64,000 nt of DNA from Mactra quadrangularis (GCA_025267735.1 CM046309.1:56612319-56676318); one strand, 5' to 3'; shown: positions 12,426 to 24,705, numbered from the stretch's first letter. The notes: a model not told the origin generated them from the sequence alone. A program made the numbers and translations.

Positions 12426-13046
12426 AAACAACTTCAAAAGGAACAATCGAGGTGCTTTGAATAAAACCGATGCTGACTTCATTCTCGTACCTAGATGATA
12501 TAAGATTTTTAAAGAAGAAATTCAGTTATTTAGCTAGTAGGTGGGTGTATGATTAAATTGCGACTGAAATATTTGATAAACTTCTTGAACATTCGGACAA
12601 AGGCTATCTTTCTAAATATTCTTATACGGACAATGTCCTGTCATTAATAAAAATATATGTCTTAATAGGTCAGAGAACGGAAGGCATAATTATACATAGT
12701 ATTTTTTGACAATACTTTTCAAATAGACTTCTTGATATACTAAGGGTATGCATGTATCACGTTTCCAATTAATTTCACCCGTATAGTACTAAGTAAATAA
12801 CGCATTGTAAATAAAAAGAACCTATTCATATTTAGTGCGATCTATATTGTTTTGAAATATAAGTAAAAATGAAATATATACCATATAGGGTGGTGATTTG
12901 TTTAACTGTTACAATATTTCTTGATCATAGATAACGACTAAGACAGGCTAGTTAACATGAAAAATGATCTGCTCAAACTTTTGGCTGAAAATGATTTATA
13001 TGGTATTCCTTGTGGCAATCAAAATACAAAAAGAATCAAACTTTAA

Positions 13047-13297
13047 AAAACTGGGTCAATAGCGCTGTTGGTATCGCATCGGAATTTGGAATCTTGTGTC
13101 CCGGATCCCACCGCGGGGGGGGGGGTATTATACCCTTCCATGAAAATTTGACTATAATGTCAATTTTCCTCCATTGATCATTCTCGTTCTTGAGAATCCT
13201 ACTAGACTCTGGGAACGAGAATGCCATTGATTAGATAATATGGAGAAGTTTCCGGCTTTATGGAAGGGCATGTGAGTACTGGTTATAGACAAGAGTC
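13047..13297 (+). repeat. SINE family B, copy 2, interrupted by a MITE
   Basis: This plus-strand family B copy starts in the degenerate tRNA-like head near 13047, runs through a G-rich run at 13113, and stops at agtcca near 13297, before the shared tail. The body is interrupted at 13179..13223 by a 45-bp MITE1 copy with an 8-bp duplication, ccattgat, on both sides. Confidence 0.75.
13179..13223. mobile_element. MITE1 short copy inserted in a SINE
   Basis: This is a 45-bp palindromic element with ends CATTCTCGTT and AACGAGAATG. It is flanked by exact 8-bp direct repeats ccattgat at 13171..13178 and 13224..13231, which disrupt an otherwise continuous SINE B. An 8-bp duplication is typical of hAT transposition. 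It lacks the longer centre of the 67- to 77-bp copies. Confidence 0.8.
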
Positions 13298-13340
13298 CAC
13301 TCGACTTCTTTTGTGGGGGTATCGCCCCCGTATGTCCAAA

Positions 13341-13417
13341 CAATTGTCGTATACCCAGAGGCTATCAGGACTCTCGATACTAGCTCGAGAATCTTAAACC
13401 TCTGGGTATGGAAAATG
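13341..13417. mobile_element. MITE1 degenerate copy
   Basis: This hairpin has matching inner arms atacccagag and cctctgggta, and the centre ctctcgatactagctcgaga. It matches the 18.8 and 43.4 kb copies of MITE1 over most of its length, but the outer CATTCTCG ends are decayed. Confidence 0.6.
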
Positions 13418-16400
13418 GGCCAAATAGACTCAATGATATTTACATAATTAAGGTATGAAAAGAACTCTTCGATTTAATAATGGTACTTTTACTTATTTAC
13501 TCACTCGAGACTTTGTATGGGGTACTATAATTGTTCTAATTTGGCAATCGCTTTTATTTTGTTGTGAAAATCGACACAATCGCATGAAAACAATCTGTAA
13601 TTTGAACCGACAGTCTAGTCATTTTTTTATTCATCTAAAATAATAGTTTCTACTCGCCTTTTGTTTTCATATGTATACTTATATATTATCAAAATTGATA
13701 AGTATAATTAAAGTACAATGTGTGCCTTTTTTATACGTCTATAGTTTTTTAGGACAGACACAAGTTTGTTCCGCTGAACGAGTAAATCGTTTACAGTTTG
13801 TGACCTTTATAACACGTGTGTCAATTCCATTTATTTGTTTCATGCATGTCTTTTACGTTTTAATATTTTTTCCAAAATAAGGTGATAGTACAACACAGTA
13901 GCAACAACCTACTTACAGAGATAAGTGTTCTTCAAAAACATTATTTTGTTCACGATTTGACTTTGAAACTGTTACTAGTATCCTGGGCTAATCTCACGGA
14001 CTCTGGTAAAAACGTAACAGTCCGTACGTGTACGCAAGAGTTCGTACGGGTCCTTGCGGAGCTTGATCACACGGCGCCAATACGGTACCCTCATTGCTAT
14101 TTTTAAGTTTATGGGACTGCAGCATTACATTCACAGACGCACTACTTACAAAATCAGCCTTTTTGAACTCTGTTTACCAATGTCTTTGCCTTCTTTAGAA
14201 GAGATATATTACAAATTCAAGCCACACCCAGAACCCAGAAACATTTATACCCTTTATCTATGTCTTAGCCCGGACCCTATATATCATGTTTATAAGGTCC
14301 TTGGCCCCATAAATATGTATTCGCTGATACATTTTAAGATATGAAATAAAATATGAACAATAATTATACAGTGTAAATAATTTTACTCCTACAATCATAA
14401 TTACAATTAGTAAAATATACATTAATTTTCTGCGATGTATCTTTCCGCTCAATTAATTACGTTGGGTTTATTACTATATTGATTTTATACTTAATTGTTA
14501 ATATTGTCGTTGTTTTATCAATATTTGGGTTAATTAACCGTGACCAAAAATGATTGACAGAGATATCTCTTGATTGTTTGGAACTCGGCGGTCATTTATT
14601 TTATCTATCTCACGACTGGCGACGGAAACGCCCGAGCTATTCCGAAGATTCTCAACTAATGACGTAATTAACATTGATTTGTTTGTTTGCATATTGATCT
14701 TTCAATTTGTATTGTTTGTGCAAACAAATAAACAATGTTTGGTCCCTTTATTTGTCTGTCATTTAATACTTGATATTGTTATTCAATCTAAAACACTTTC
14801 GGTGATTGACAAAGAAAAACAAAAATTGTCAAAAATGACAGAAAACTAGTTAAAGTAAATCAAAATTGAGTTGACATTGATTTAAGAAGAAAAACTCAAC
14901 TATAATGACACGTTTTCGACAGTGGTACTTTTAAGACAGACTAAACTAAAATATATTGCGAGTCTTAATTGGTTGTGTAAGATGAATTTTGGCGTTCCCA
15001 TCACTTGTACTATAATATTAAAAGGCTTAATTTCGAGGTGTTCTCAAACTCAACTCATATAATTACCAACAAAATACATTATTTTCATAGTCGAAGGTTC
15101 CAAACATATAAATGCAAGGACCTTAGTTCTGCTGAAATTTAGCATTTTGGGGCTTAGAATGCATGATTATGCAAAAACCTTTGAATAAAAATTAACTTTT
15201 TAGCGGAAGTTATCTGTATATTCAACTAATATAGTACATGTAAAACAGTTAGTCTAACAGCACGCATTTTGATGTTGTCACCATTATGATAATTATGTAG
15301 CTTGTACCAAGCTAGGTTGGGACAAGACTTATCTAGGTTATGTGCAAACAGATGCCTGCAAATAATGCATCCATATGGAGCAGAATGACCTCGGTAAAAT
15401 ACATACCAAAAATACCTAAAATCAAAATAACGTATTTTGATATTCAAGTTGAATAACCATATCTAAACATGCAAGTTAAAGTTTATCTCAATAATTCAAA
15501 TAATCATTAATTTTCAATAGTTCGAAACATGACATAATGAAAATACACATAGATAACACGGCTTGCACCGGGCTTTATCTAAAGCCGTCAAATTTTAACT
15601 TTTGTATTGTATTAGTGTATATTATCGGTCTAAATTTGACACATATCAACCCTGATTCGACACTTAAATTCCTAAACAAGTCTATCACTGGTTTAAGGCT
15701 TCAATATCTGGTACATATATCTACAATGATTTTCGGTATGCCGATAATGTAATAGATAGCGATCCGATTTTTCTTACTTTGGTTCGAGGCTATATTTTTA
15801 TTAAGTCACCAATTTTCTTTCCCCGCTCCTACGATCATATCTGGGGTTATTGACCATCGTACTTAGGGACAAAATCTTGTGTAATCGGACCATATAATTG
15901 ATATGTAACAATACTATCAAAGTGTCAGGTCGATATTACCGAGGTACGAACACAAGGTGTCAAAATGACAATCCGGCTTAAGGTTTTACGTCACCTAGGT
16001 GCGTTGAGCACTTTGATTAAAAGTGTTTATGTCATATAGAGTTAGGTGTTGTATAGGGAGTGATATTAGGGGCTGTAAGGGGCCGATGGTGTTACGATAG
16101 CAGATGTGATCTGTTCAAACAACGCCGACGACTGTCACTACAGTGTGATATAAACGCTGTCGGATTTATCAATCCTGGCGACGATCCTTGTGGGGTCTAA
16201 ACAATTGCACCCACTGTGGTCTTACACAACATCCGTACATGGTTTATCTAAGAGATTGAATTCTGTTATAAGTAGAGGCTTGTCTGCATAGATAAAGAGA
16301 ATCGGTGTCGGTATCATCCTAGCCTACAACAGTAGTAGCAGCGACAAAAACAACGACAACAAAAGGTCTCTAGATGAATGCATGGCTGAAAATTTAAAAT

Positions 16401-16550
16401 CATCAAAGTCCTGAAATTCCTGATTTCTGTTATTTCAATACCTTCCCATAGGTAAAAGCTCCTTCTCAGATCCCTAAAAACTATTAATTTTAGGACCATT
16501 CCTGAAAACTTTCATCCATGTGAGTAGTAGGTTGTGTTGTGTTGTTTTAG
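13418..16550. other. Intergenic stretch, nothing recognised
   Basis: I see no gene, RNA or repeat family in this AT-rich stretch. Several open frames of 60 to 96 codons occur (for example 14054..14344 and 14574..14849), but they lack recognisable domains or good splice context. Confidence 0.5.
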
Positions 16551-16552
16551 GT

Positions 16553-16684
16553 TTTAATTATTGGGATCATGAAAGTTTTCATGAAAGGGTATAACCTCCC
16601 CGGGTGGGATTAGAACTCGTACCCCTTTCGGGTCACGAGATTTCAAATCCCGGCGCGCTTCCAACAGCGCTAACGACCCGGGTT
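16553..16684 (-). repeat. SINE family B, head-only fragment
   Basis: This minus-strand fragment holds the tRNA-like head (gacccgggttag, cgcgcttccaacagcgc) and the adjoining block ending in gggtataacctccccgggtg. The rest of the body and the tail are missing. Confidence 0.7.
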
Positions 16685-16840
16685 AGCTGGGGTTTGAAAG
16701 GTCGAGAATGATCCTACGGTTTTATTTCAAGATTGAAAGTCTATTTTTCAAAGTAAAGATATCTTATAAAACGATCTGATAAAAATTTAGTGATATTTAC
16801 GATAAAGCGTAAAAATGACACATTACGTGTAAAACTGTGT

Positions 16841-16866
16841 CACGTGATCTTCTTTGATGTCACGTG
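16841..16866. promoter_or_regulatory. Paired CACGTG E-boxes
   Basis: Two CACGTG sites occur 20 bases apart at 16841..16846 and 16861..16866, each preceded by TGT. The second continues into ACGTAA. bHLH-zip factors of the USF/TFE type bind this core. No gene start is recognised nearby, so function is unproven. Confidence 0.3.
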
Positions 16867-17321
16867 ACGTAATAATGAGAGGAAATCAAAACACTGCTAG
16901 GTGCTAGTCAATATGACGACTCTATCACGATTTTTAAAAAGACAATAATTGTACAATTTAGTTTTATAAAGAGGTTACATCAATTGTTCAGAATCGATAT
17001 TATTTTGTAATAAAACAAATTAATTATGCATTAATCCCGTCATGGAAATGAACGCACAGCTTACTGAGAAAACTTTGTAATAAAATAATTTCGATGATAC
17101 TGATATCGCTGTTTAATAATGATGTTGATGTAACCACTCTACCAGAGACAAATTTTATTAATATGCAAAATTTATCAAAATTTTCAAGGTTTTGTGTGTG
17201 TTTCTTAATTACTCGTCAGTCACTTCCAGGGTGTATAGTCATGGGACCTTCTGAATGTAAGCAAACTTGTCTTCAGCAAATTCTTACAACAGCCAAATAT
17301 AATAAAATACTAAGATAGTAT

Positions 17322-18092
17322 GAAGCCTGTCCCAAGCTTGAATGAGAAATGGCGAGGGTGATTAACAACACAGAAGGTCGTGTTGTAGTAAGAATCACAG
17401 CCTAGTGGAAGAAGAGGTTTTATCAGAATATATCCTAGACACTTAACTTGTATGCGTTAAGCTCAAGTCTGGGTCTGGACCAATCTCCGCAAACAGATAT
17501 CCTGTAGAGCATTGTCGTAAATTAGCGAGTAGGCGAGCGGAAAATTTTCGATCGGATTTTAATCAGATTGGGTCTGGACATAATGCTTTGATATGGAGCG
17601 GACAAACATTCTTTATGGTACACAAATCGAAATAATAAGCACCAAGGATTCATAAGGACAGGTTAACCTGAATGAAAGGCGACGACATGATCTACAGAAT
17701 GCATGGTAACCAAATGTAACAATACATTTACACCATTTGCAAATATTGCCTAATTTAGCAAAATATTACACACTTAGAAGTGAGGTACCAAACATATGTT
17801 CAATCTCTACAGCAAAATAAAAGTATTTAAAAATCTGCCAAATTCTCAGAATTTTGCTTTAACGAAGGTGTTAAAATTCGCACCATTTTTAAAATGTACA
17901 TATGTTCGAAATCTCTAAAAAATGAAAATGCGTCAAAATTTGCCAAATTCTCGAAATTTTACTTTTAAGAGGGTGTGAAAATTCATACCAGTTTTAATAT
18001 GTATCAGTGACATACTAGAATACTGGACACAAAGCGACGGCGAAAGAACAATCTTGTGAACAGATGTGGGCCATATATAGCTGGGACAGGCT
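17322..18092. mobile_element. Non-autonomous element with AAGCCTGTCCCA ends (family E)
   Basis: The left end reads aagcctgtcccaagctt and the right end reads agctgggacaggctt, so the termini are inverted repeats about 770 bases apart. The interior holds no open reading frame of interest. It includes a degenerate tandem repeat at about 17800..18000 in which the block catatgttc...atctct...gccaaattctc recurs with a period near 110 bases. Related left-end fragments occur at 22.34, 40.72 and 42.33 kb, and perhaps 35.43 kb. I could not identify a clean target-site duplication. Confidence 0.55.
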
Positions 18093-18795
18093 TTGTACTG
18101 CAATCAACAGTGAAAAATCTACTAGGTGTCGCTAAAATGGTCTGATCAAATTATATAGCAAGGAAATCTGAGAATATAGTCACTAAATTGACAGTTATAT
18201 TCAATACAGCATCAAAATGATAACGAATTGCTTTTGAACATAATACAAAAAAGAAATGAAGTACAAATTTTTGATAAATTGTAAAAACTACATTTGAGTA
18301 TGTATGGTTTATACTTTATTAGAATAGATGATATTTCAGCTTCTGTAAGGAATGAAGGACGATACGAATTCTGTAACCCTGGCAATTTAATTATACGTAA
18401 AAATGGATATTTAACGCCCAGGTCTATTCACTCCACTTTTTCATACAATGGTATACTCAAAATTTGAAATATGTAAAGCGAAGCATACTTCAAATGTTTT
18501 GGCCCACACAAAGCTCGATGTTTTTCATTTTCTCATTCTAGATTTTTTTTCACGATGACTTATCAGTTTCGTTTATGATTAATTTTGAACCTAATGACAC
18601 AAGTTCTCATGTTGCAAACCCCTCTCAAATATTATAACGGTAAATTTTATTTATATTTAAATTCTAAATTGTTGCCATGGAAATTTTGCATCGAAGACAA
18701 AATGATGTAAAATATTTCATAGTGATGTAGTAAGTTTACATCAGCTTAACTCAGCATTATTGCCGCATTCAGTCGTCCTATATTCAACTTTTTCT

Positions 18796-18939
18796 CATTC
18801 TCGCATTCGGAACAACCTCGGCGATCATCTACGAAAGATCGCCGAGGTGGTTCCAAATGTCATTCTCGTACCCAGAGTCTAGTAGGATTCTCGATACTAG
18901 TTAGATCGAGAATCTTTGTAACCTCGGGGTACGAGAATG
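18796..18939. mobile_element. MITE1 copy carrying a nested MITE2
   Basis: MITE1 starts at 18796 (CATTCTCG) and ends at 18939 (CGAGAATG). Its flanks ctttttct (18788..18795) and ccttttct (18940..18947) match at 7 of 8 bases. Right after its first eight bases it is split by the 56-bp MITE2 at 18804..18859. The block tcattctcg is then repeated at 18860..18868, and MITE1 continues. Confidence 0.8.
18804..18859. mobile_element. MITE2 copy nested in MITE1
   Basis: This 56-bp hairpin has ends cattcggaac and gttccaaatg and inner arms acctcggcgatc and gatcgccgaggt. It is flanked by the exact 9-bp direct repeat tcattctcg (18795..18803 and 18860..18868), which is the MITE1 terminus itself. MITE2 therefore landed in MITE1. 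Confidence 0.8.
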
Positions 18940-19689
18940 CCTTTTCTCTGAAACCGGTTCCAATTGGGCCTCAGACCCTCCTTTGTTCTTAGCACATACC
19001 TATACGACTGCGGCTGACAACTGTCCCACTCACGGACGTAAGCGAGAGAATAGCCGCAGAAATTATTTCATGAATAAACTCTAAGAGGACATGCCAGTAA
19101 TATGTCCTGTCCGGGAATTAAGCCCAATATTCCAACAGAACGGAACATGCTTTTATTTTACAAATCTCACCTATATCATTGTCATAAAACAAATTAAAAA
19201 AAACTTCTTTGCTTTGACAATTTGAAGCAAATACCGTGTTTTTGGGGTTTTTTTTGGGAGGGGGAGGGAGTGGGAAGGGTAAATCCCCGAAATCGGAGTA
19301 TTTAATGTATTTTTACACCTGATTTCAGTATATATATTAAATATACGAAGATGACAATAGCTTATATATTTAAACATACCCGTCCTCCAAGGCAAACACA
19401 AATCTATGTTAAGAGTTTTAACTTTTTGCCCTGTAAGATCTTCAAGGCACACTTAAGACTACTCCTTGAAAATAAGTTAATAAATTAAACTAACAGTGTT
19501 ATGTTTACAATATAGATTTAAGCTATTTTACATACGAGCAAGTTCAATGCCAAATTTTAACATACTCCAACACTAATAGTGCAAAATTTAGACAGATAGC
19601 TTCGCATAATGGTTTCAAATACTTTGTATAAATATTTCTTACAAATGGAAGATAGGACAAAACTTAGGTTTAGATTTTTTTAAAGGCTT

Positions 19690-20080
19690 TTAAAGGTATA
19701 GTTCGTCGGACATAGGTTATTGTGCACGAGTACTCCAATTTTGGTCAATCCGCGCTATTGGCCTTTATTTAAAGGTACAGCCTGATGGACGTAAGTTGCT
19801 GTGCTAAACTACTTCAATCTTAGTCAACCCGCCCAATAGATCGCTTTCCGACATTCTGTTCGGTTTTATTACAATCTGAGTGACGTAAGTTGTTGCGCTC
19901 AAGTATATGTATTTCAATTTTGGTCACTCCGTGCAATATGTCCCTTTCTGACATTCTGTTCGGTTACATTACAATATGAGAGACGTAAGTTGCTATGCTC
20001 AAGTACATGTATTTCAGTTTTGGACAATTCGCGCGATTCACTGCTTTCCGACATTCGGTTCGGTTATATTACGGTTCCAG
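19690..20080. repeat. Short tandem array, about four diverged units
   Basis: The block gacgtaagttg...caattttggtca...cgc...ctttccgacattctgttcgg recurs about four times. The anchors gacataggtt, gacgtaag, gacgtaag and gacgtaag lie at roughly 19709, 19788, 19882 and 19982. Spacing rises from about 79 to 100 bases because inner blocks are added in later units. I do not recognise the family. Confidence 0.65.
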
Positions 20081-20219
20081 GATAGGCTTAGATCCCTGGA
20101 CCCAAGTCTTTAACATAGTACTAAGCAAAAACATTCGCCTGTGGCTAACAACTGACAAACTTTATAAAAATGATAGGCTAAATGAAATCCGTAGATAATA
20201 TCCAAGAATATATGTAAAT

Positions 20220-20297
20220 GCCACACTAGAATCGAACCCACGACTCCAGGGTTTGTAGCCAGACGCGCTACAGACTGAGCTAGATGGGCGGGCTAGT
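20220..20297 (-). repeat. tRNA-like SINE head or tRNA pseudogene
   Basis: Read on the minus strand, this contains A-box-like tctagctcagtctgtagc and B-box-like gggttcgattctag at tRNA spacing. The acceptor ends do not pair over seven bases, so it is not a working tRNA. It is probably the head of another SINE. Confidence 0.5.
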
Positions 20298-20367
20298 ATT
20301 AGGTGGATGGGGCTTGTATGTTTGGAAAAGTTTCCATACCAAAATTTACAAAAATCGACTGAAACGC

Positions 20368-20440
20368 CATTCGGAACTACCTCGGCAATCTTGTACGCAG
20401 ATCTATCTTCGCAGATGATCGCCGAGGTTGTTCCGCTTTT
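20368..20440. mobile_element. MITE2 copy, longer variant
   Basis: The left end cattcggaac and inner arm acctcggcaatc pair with gatcgccgaggt and gttcc on the right, around the loop gcagatctatcttcgc. This is the same family as 18804..18859 with a longer loop. The right terminus is decayed, and I found no clear duplication. Confidence 0.65.
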
Positions 20441-22320
20441 GATTTCATACATCGTAAACCGTTCCTTTAAGATTCTGAAGCTAGCTTGTAGAAAGTGAGT
20501 TTCATTTTTTCCTATTGAAGTGCATATGGAATTCATGTTGCCATTGAACGGTGATAGAGTTTATTCAATATTAATCAATAGATGTATTTAACATTCGATC
20601 TCCGGTGAATTTTATCTTATATTTGCAATAAAATAAATATAAACGATTGAATTAATATTGAATAATGTTTTTATCAGATTTGAGTATTCAATGCATTCAT
20701 AAAAAAAATCTGCCTTAGTTAGCAGTATTTGAATCATTTTAAAACGGTATGAATAAACTTTATTTAGTATGGTTTTCAATGTACTGATACGTTTAATTAA
20801 TGTGTTTACTCAATAACTGAATGACGTTGATATATATAGATTAAATAAATTTTGTATATAACTGCCCTTCTAATCAAAACTACGTATTTGTTCATGTATG
20901 TTGAGGGCTACAAGCAATGTATAGTCAATAAGCGATTGAAAAAGGTTGATAAAAACCTATTCAAATGACAGATTATTGGAATTGCAGTATTTAAACTTTT
21001 TAAATTTTTGGAGCATTTCAAGAGCTACTATTATTATTATATAAATAACCCATTCCAAGCTCCTTCACTGCTAAATTATTTAATTTTCATGTTCTTTACT
21101 ATAGAATAACTTCACTTGTATACCACAATGACCTTTAAGAGGCTGTAAGAACCCAATTTTAACTAATAGAACTCAAATATTCAAAATTGGTTCAACTCAT
21201 TATATAGAAAATGACACTCATTAGTGCACGAGACTTTGTTCAATACAGCCTAACCTGAAAGGATCGAACACCTTGCGGATCGAACGAAATATTCATTTTT
21301 TTTCAGGATTTCGTATTTACAAGGTCCCTTTTGGGGGAATTGGGGACACTTTTTCATCGAATAAAAAGTTCCAATATTAGGTTACCGGATTTCATTTTGC
21401 ACTGACTCGAAATTTTGCCACAAAAGTCCGAGCGAGCCATGCATTCGAGCTATCCGAATTCGACTTGCTGCCTTTCGTATCGAATTTGTTTTTTACGGAT
21501 TTTACATTTAGAAAGAAGAAAAATGGATTACTACAAGCTAGTCTGGTTCCCGGTCCTATCTATATAAGGGGCAGGTAATCCACGCAAAGTACAAGCTTAA
21601 ATGTTACACCCATCCGGGTAGTTCGAATGAGCCGAGTTCGAGGTAGCGGAGTTCGAGCCTTAGATATACCACTGTACATGTTTGAAGGTCAAAATTCTCA
21701 AATCATAGAGTACAAGTGATAGAATGTCAACGTGTACTCAGTGGTCTTAGACTATTCAGCTTTTACAGACCATTTTATTTGTTTAGAACATTCTGCCCCT
21801 CCCACCTGTCGAAATTATTTACTCACAAAAAACAATTTTCTATTTTCGATTAAGAAATACAAGATATATTGGTACATATGTTAATTTTATTCTTGAAGAC
21901 ACAATGTAATTTTCTCAATATTAGTCAATTTTGTTTAACTGAATAAAGAGACATTTCTATAGTTTGTAGGTACAAAACTCATGCCTTTTTTATGTACGTA
22001 TAGTACAGTCTCAATGGGGTCTATATTTAATTTCTGCCATCTTTATTACTTTGTACCTATATAAGACTGTGACATTGATTTAATTATATTGACATTAAGG
22101 GGTCACATTGCTTTAGGGGTTCAAGATGTCAGCTATGACGTAAATTAGGGGTCGCATCTTTACAGTATAAGTATAATAGGCATAAAAGTTGTAAATCAAA
22201 TTAAAACCATTATAGTTTGACAGATATATGCTGATGAGTTAATATATTACATTTTTTTATTAATAAATGTCGACGTTATTAATAGATCTAACGCTTCATG
22301 CGTAACTATGGAAACCACGG
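20441..22320. other. Intergenic stretch, nothing recognised
   Basis: No gene or repeat family is recognised. Around 21240..21290 and 21600..21680 there are runs rich in ttcga and cgaac motifs that look like fragments of an old repeat, but I cannot define its ends. Confidence 0.45.
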
Positions 22321-22324
22321 GACC

Positions 22325-22460
22325 ATAACAAAAACCAGCCGTAGCCGGGTTGAGAAATGTTGAGAACGATCAACACCACAGAAAAAGCTGTAGTACGAAT
22401 CAAAGCGCAGCGAAAAAAGGTTCTTTTCGATAGAATGTCTCCCAGACACTTTACTAGTCT
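22325..22460. repeat. Family E fragment
   Basis: The sequence gttgagaaatgttgagaacg, then tcaacaccacag and gtctcccagacac, resembles the left part of the 17322..18092 element, starting just inside its terminus. No second end is visible. Confidence 0.5.
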
Positions 22461-22640
22461 TGTTTGAGTAAATTTCTAGCGGACAGAATTCATCCATATA
22501 TGGATCGGACGAACTCCGGTGAACAACTAAACAACTAAAATTGATCTGAGACCAACATTGGAAGAGCTCATCGTGGTTCTTATAGATGGGTGCGAATTGG
22601 ACATCGTCTTCCTGTAAAGATCTTAAAGCCGGACTTTTAG

Positions 22641-22944
22641 CCGCCCGGCTAGCTCAGTTGGTAGCACACAAGTCTACTGATCGAGGGGTCGTGGGTTCGA
22701 TTCCCGGGCGGGTCATACTTTCGTGGAGTTTGGTCAGGAAATAATTTCTCCGGTCATTCTCCCTCCTACCAATGGTTTTTAATTATGTAGGGCAGTCACT
22801 GACGAAAGTATGTGCTTAGTAGTTGGTTAACAGCTAAATCCAGAGATTTAGCATTTCCAGGAGGAGTGAGTAGGTTGACTGACCGCCGTTATAGGACCTA
22901 TAGAATGTGTTGCTACGGCGTTGAACTCAACAAAAAAGAAAGAA
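22641..22944 (+). repeat. SINE family A, full-length copy with tRNA-Lys-like head
   Basis: This is the reference copy of family A. The head gcccggctagctcagttggt and the block gggtcgtgggttcgattccc match eukaryotic tRNA-Lys and supply pol III A and B boxes. The body contains actttcgtggagtttggtca, ggcagtcactgacgaaagta and agtagttggttaacagct. The tail holds gttgctacggcgttgaactc and a short A-rich end. Flanks 22625..22640 and 22945..22961 are near-identical (aaagccgg...ttttag), which is a target-site duplication of about 16 bases and fits LINE-assisted insertion. Confidence 0.88.
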
Positions 22945-24695
22945 AAAGCCGGGTTTTTAAGCTCAGTATTGAACTCGATCCAAAACAATAACAATGGAAA
23001 AACTAACCGCGATTTCTAAAGATGGGTGCTTATAGGACACGATCCTTTTATAACGGTCTAAGAGTGTTTAAAACTTGATTTCGAATTCGCAGCAAACGTA
23101 CAGAAATATCAAATTATACCTAATTCAATAACTTATACAAGTTTGCTGAGTGCTTTCTATTTTATATTTGAAATGGAAAAAAAAAGATAAAACACTTTCA
23201 TTCAATGCAATACTTGCAAAACATTGTTGACCCAGTAATGATATAAGGGGAAACACCAATTTGTTTGTCTAAACTGCAAACTTGAGGATTAATAGAACTT
23301 TCTTAAGAGAGACAAATTTTCTGAAAATGAATTCTAACGAGCGGAAAAGACAATTTTCGTTCAATAAAGTCTTACAAATAGACCAAAGTACTTTATACAC
23401 ATTTTTGTATGACTTTATTTCAAGTAGGGGTTGGCCATATCCTTTATAGATGTAAAATCAATATTTACTCAGTGCTTTATACGTACATATACCTATATTG
23501 ACTTAACACACCTAGCAAAGGTCGGAGGTCAACATTGGAATGCCAATAAAAATCGAATTCTTACGGAAATTGACGAAAAACTACTTCGGGACTTTCCGTA
23601 AAAGTATTTTCGAGCGTCTTCGGTAATCTTCGGTAATTTTCGGAAAATTTTATCGCAATATTTTTGTATACCTATATTTATATCCAAAACGAACCGGTTG
23701 CTGTTCACTGATTGTAAATTTGTAATCAATGAAATTTTGTGATCGATAAATTATTATAACCCTCCGTGATGTGACAAAAATAGAACGATAGATTAAGAAA
23801 GTTAGACGTTTTTTCATTCCATATTTCACTTATTAGCATGATTCTAATGAGGGTTATATATAACATATATTTTAACATTAATATTCAAGTTATTAAATAT
23901 GTATTTGAATATTTCTTTTTTTTCTCACCGGTACATTGAATAAATGTAATAGAAAATTTTAAGTGCATATACATGACGAGAACATATGATGTTAATCAAT
24001 GTACATGTACATGAATTTTATATCGATTTTGAAACATGGTATTTAATATTGAGATACATGTATTAAGATATTCTGGGTTAGTTTCTATTAATTTATTTTA
24101 GCTCGATTGGGAAACAAGTTCTTACAACTAAGAGTAATCACTTTCCCCCAGTACTAAGCTTGTAGGATAAAGTTTTTTTGCTCAATGAAACAACAGGGTG
24201 GATTTTGAATGTGATTCAAACAAACGCGGAGCTGGTTTTGCAATTATTATTAGTTTAATGTCGTAACCACTCGGCCACTCCCGCTTCTTAAGATTTGTTA
24301 TATATACATTTTCATTTATTACATAGACAAATGAAATTTAAGAAAAGCTTGAGGACACGTACAGCAAGTAATGTTACTTCATGTGAAATAAGGGTTATAC
24401 ATGTAACAAATGTAATAAGGCCCATCATTAATGGTCGTGCAGTATATATGTGTATAATATATAACTTATAAATGAATTATTTTACGATTAATTAAAAAAC
24501 TTGATGCGCAGAGCCGCCTTAAGGGATATACATAGCAGGAAAAGGAGCAATGCCCACAACCCATTGACCACGAGCCATTTAAGGACTAGCTTAAACTGAT
24601 CAAGTTATAACACGGAACAGCAGAAGTTCAGGAACTATATACAAACATACCGTCCTAATTCCGAGTAAATTTTAGCCGCCATTAAATAAAGACTG

Positions 24696-24705
24696 GTCAC
24701 GTGAC
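24696..24705. promoter_or_regulatory. Perfect GTCACGTGAC palindrome
   Basis: This is an exact ten-base CLEAR/E-box palindrome, preceded about 15 bases upstream by GCCGCCATTA. The surroundings look promoter-like, but no coding exon is recognised nearby. Functional status is unknown. Confidence 0.3.

Noticed and set aside
14054..14344. 96-codon open frame
   Set aside because: Composition looks random, with no motif or splice support.
20162..20536. 124-codon open frame, the longest outside cyclin D
   Set aside because: It runs through a tRNA-like SINE head and a MITE2 hairpin, so it is a by-product of repeats.
22641..22715. tRNA-Lys gene
   Set aside because: The A and B boxes are good, but the anticodon arm does not fold and the sequence continues into a SINE body.
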